From NCBI RefSeq assembly GCF_000150275.1, contig NW_002060947.1:6907211-6971210 (forward strand): a DNA stretch of 64,000 nt. The letters are read 5' to 3'. Each line of letters opens with the position of its first letter. Positions within the stretch are counted from its first letter, which is position 1. Position numbers and translations under genes: made by a program. Below, piece by piece: positions 62,281-64,000 of this stretch. Under the pieces are notes generated by a model, which was not told where the DNA came from, searched no databases, and was given only the letters and a program-made list of their open reading frames with translations. Source of the stretch: Trichoplax adhaerens. Its lineage: Eukaryota > Placozoa > Uniplacotomia > Trichoplacea > Trichoplacidae.

Positions 62281-64000
62281 CATTGTATAGAATTAACAAT
62301 ATACATATCTATCTAAATTATTTAACTTTGGTAGCAGTATAATTAGCTAGAAGTTAGCAATTAAGTATGAGTGATACACACTTAGATTATAATTAACCAA
62401 TTATAAAACGAACATCGCTTAATTCTCCTTCTTTGCCTATACAAGTCAGTGTGATCTATTACGCAACAAAAAAAATATTATGCCATAAAGTAAAACTATC
62501 AATCTATACACCATAAGTTGTCTTATGCATAACGATGGTATAATTCTAATTAGTTTATTGGCTGCTCGTAAAGTCAATTTAACTAAATTTTAAATTTCAA
62601 AATATTATATTTGATATAATGGAATAAATTGAACAATAAAGATGCTGATAGTAGCCCAAATGTGTCGCTAACTAGTTCGTATTTCCTCTTTGTCAAGCTA
62701 AGGATTATCTAAAAATTAAAATATTTTGCTTACATAATCATATCTAAGCAGCAAATACTATACATACTATAAGCGTCACAAAAAATACAATAATTATTTG
62801 ATTCTAAGTTTAAGTATACCAAAGTCACATTGGCTATCGAAATATTACTCAATCCTGGATAATCCAATAGCAATGATAAATATTAGTATAACTATATTGC
62901 CTGCGTTGCGATTCAAAATTGTTTTATATCACGGTCAATGAGTACTGTACGACAAAAAGTATCATGTGGTATGAATTTCTTGAAATTTATAATTATACAG
63001 TACATCAAGTATTCAGATTGAATAAATTTCTTTCTTGGGTTTTTAATTTACAACATGAATCATACCAAAAATTTCACTTTAGCTGCTTGGTTTTGGAATT
63101 AATGTGCAAAGCATTCATTAGCCATTCCACTTTGGAAGTTGTCTTTTAGGTCATCAACTATATAATGTTTTTGCAATTTAACGTATTAGCAGTCTTGTAG
63201 TAATAGTAGTATGATTAAGATAATTCTATTCCATGAGCAAATTTTTCTTATATCCTGTAGATAAATGAAGATTATGAAGTTAATAAGATTAACTGAGGGA
63301 GTGCCAGCATTCTTTGTGAGGTAATTGCCAATAAGATAGAAAGGCCTGTAAATGTGTCAAATAGAATTTTCAGCGAAACGGCAAAGTACTTTCTTACTGT
63401 GCCAATATGAAATTTTTAAATGGAGGAGTACTGTTGTCAGAAGTTGATAAGTAAACTAAAAATTAGCCACTGTATTTAGCAACTAGCAAATAAATTTAAA
63501 ATATTATTAAAAGTTTATGATCTCTAACTTATCTTTTAACGTACTAGCTACCAGTGCAAAACTATCAACTTTCGTCTGCAAATTGTAATCTCGGTTGCAT
63601 GGTAATCCTAAACATTCATAACAGAATCGTTCTTTTTTTTACGACTATCAGTTTGACTAAAAACCTATGGGCAAGTGTCGATGATACTGTCTGTATATTG
63701 TAGAAACGAGAAGATGAAATGTACGAAAAAGACATTTTTGGACACTATGTTAAAGCAAAAATAGCAAATTTTTGTCAAGTTGACTGAAGCATGAACTTTT
63801 GCTCCCTGAAATAACATCAGATTCAGATGATGCACTCTTCTTCATGTGAAATGCTTGCTTTCCGTACATTTTCTGAAAGTGTACTGTACCTGTTTGCTAT
63901 ATATAAAGATTTAAATAAAATTTAGCTAATTTGATATAACAGAAAGCCATCCATAAAGCTTTAGATTGGCATAACTGTAAATAAATTTGCTCTATGATCG
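62281..64000. other. Downstream flank, no gene recognised
   Basis: F-box 3' UTR followed by AT-rich sequence. The only ORF of note (62919-63149, 76 codons) has no recognisable domain. Confidence 0.5.
62623..62640 (+). terminator. Putative polyadenylation signals of the F-box gene
   Basis: Two AATAAA hexamers 12 bases apart (62623-62628 and 62635-62640), followed by a stretch with GT- and T-containing sequence. AATAAA is common by chance in DNA this AT-rich. Confidence 0.4.

Overview
The window is AT-rich animal nuclear DNA. Every multi-exon gene is split by short GT-AG introns (mostly under 1 kb), and the proteins are metazoan: an LGR-type GPCR, RASSF, BRAF-type RAF, a p38-activated MAPKAPK2-type kinase, the centrosomal linker protein LRRC45 and the cilium-associated CFAP299. 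Compact genes with many introns, one pre-duplication RAF and GPCRs with extravagant ectodomains suggest an early-branching animal. My best guess is a placozoan (Trichoplax/Hoilungia type); this is an inference, and a cnidarian or other early-branching invertebrate is not excluded. Exon maps were built by hand from splice signals, frame continuity and remembered family landmarks. In the five genes called complete and multi-exon, summed exon lengths give an unbroken frame.

Layout. (1) 304-12844 (+): at least 28 exons of a giant relaxin-receptor/GRL101-like (type C LGR) GPCR, whose ectodomain has nine LDLa and nine CUB-like modules before the LRRs and 7TM. The 5' end is probably upstream of the window. 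(2) 12.8-17.0 kb: no gene recognised, with diverged short repeats. (3) 17014-18960 (+): RASSF2/4/6-type scaffold (RA plus SARAH), first exon not located. (4) 19815-24816 (-): complete 16-exon LRRC45, convergent with RASSF. (5) 24.8-28.7 kb: no gene recognised, one old direct duplication. (6) 28777-29817 (+): a GPCR contained in one exon, with most class A microswitches replaced. (7) 29.8-33.2 kb: intergenic, ending in a palindrome-rich stretch of TACAGTAC-like words. (8) 33226-44736 (+): complete 19-exon RAF; its 5.9-kb first intron carries three tandem arrays, one with three TTAGGG units at the junction between its copies. (9) 44.7-52.0 kb: intergenic, with two strong hairpins and a seven-unit satellite array ending about 260 bp before the next start codon. 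(10) 52010-56150 (+): complete 10-exon MAPKAPK2/3. (11) 57064-57885 (-): complete 2-exon CFAP299, convergent with it. (12) 60691-62280 (+): intronless F-box/ankyrin protein. (13) The last 1.7 kb shows no gene.

Functionally the window mixes Ras/MAPK signalling (RASSF as Ras effector and Hippo-kinase partner, RAF as ERK-cascade MAP3K, MAPKAPK as p38 target), cell-surface reception (two unrelated GPCRs) and centrosome/cilium parts (LRRC45, CFAP299). Nothing suggests co-transcription; genes have separate promoters and mixed strands. The best candidate for something undescribed is the CUB-LDLa-LRR-7TM receptor.
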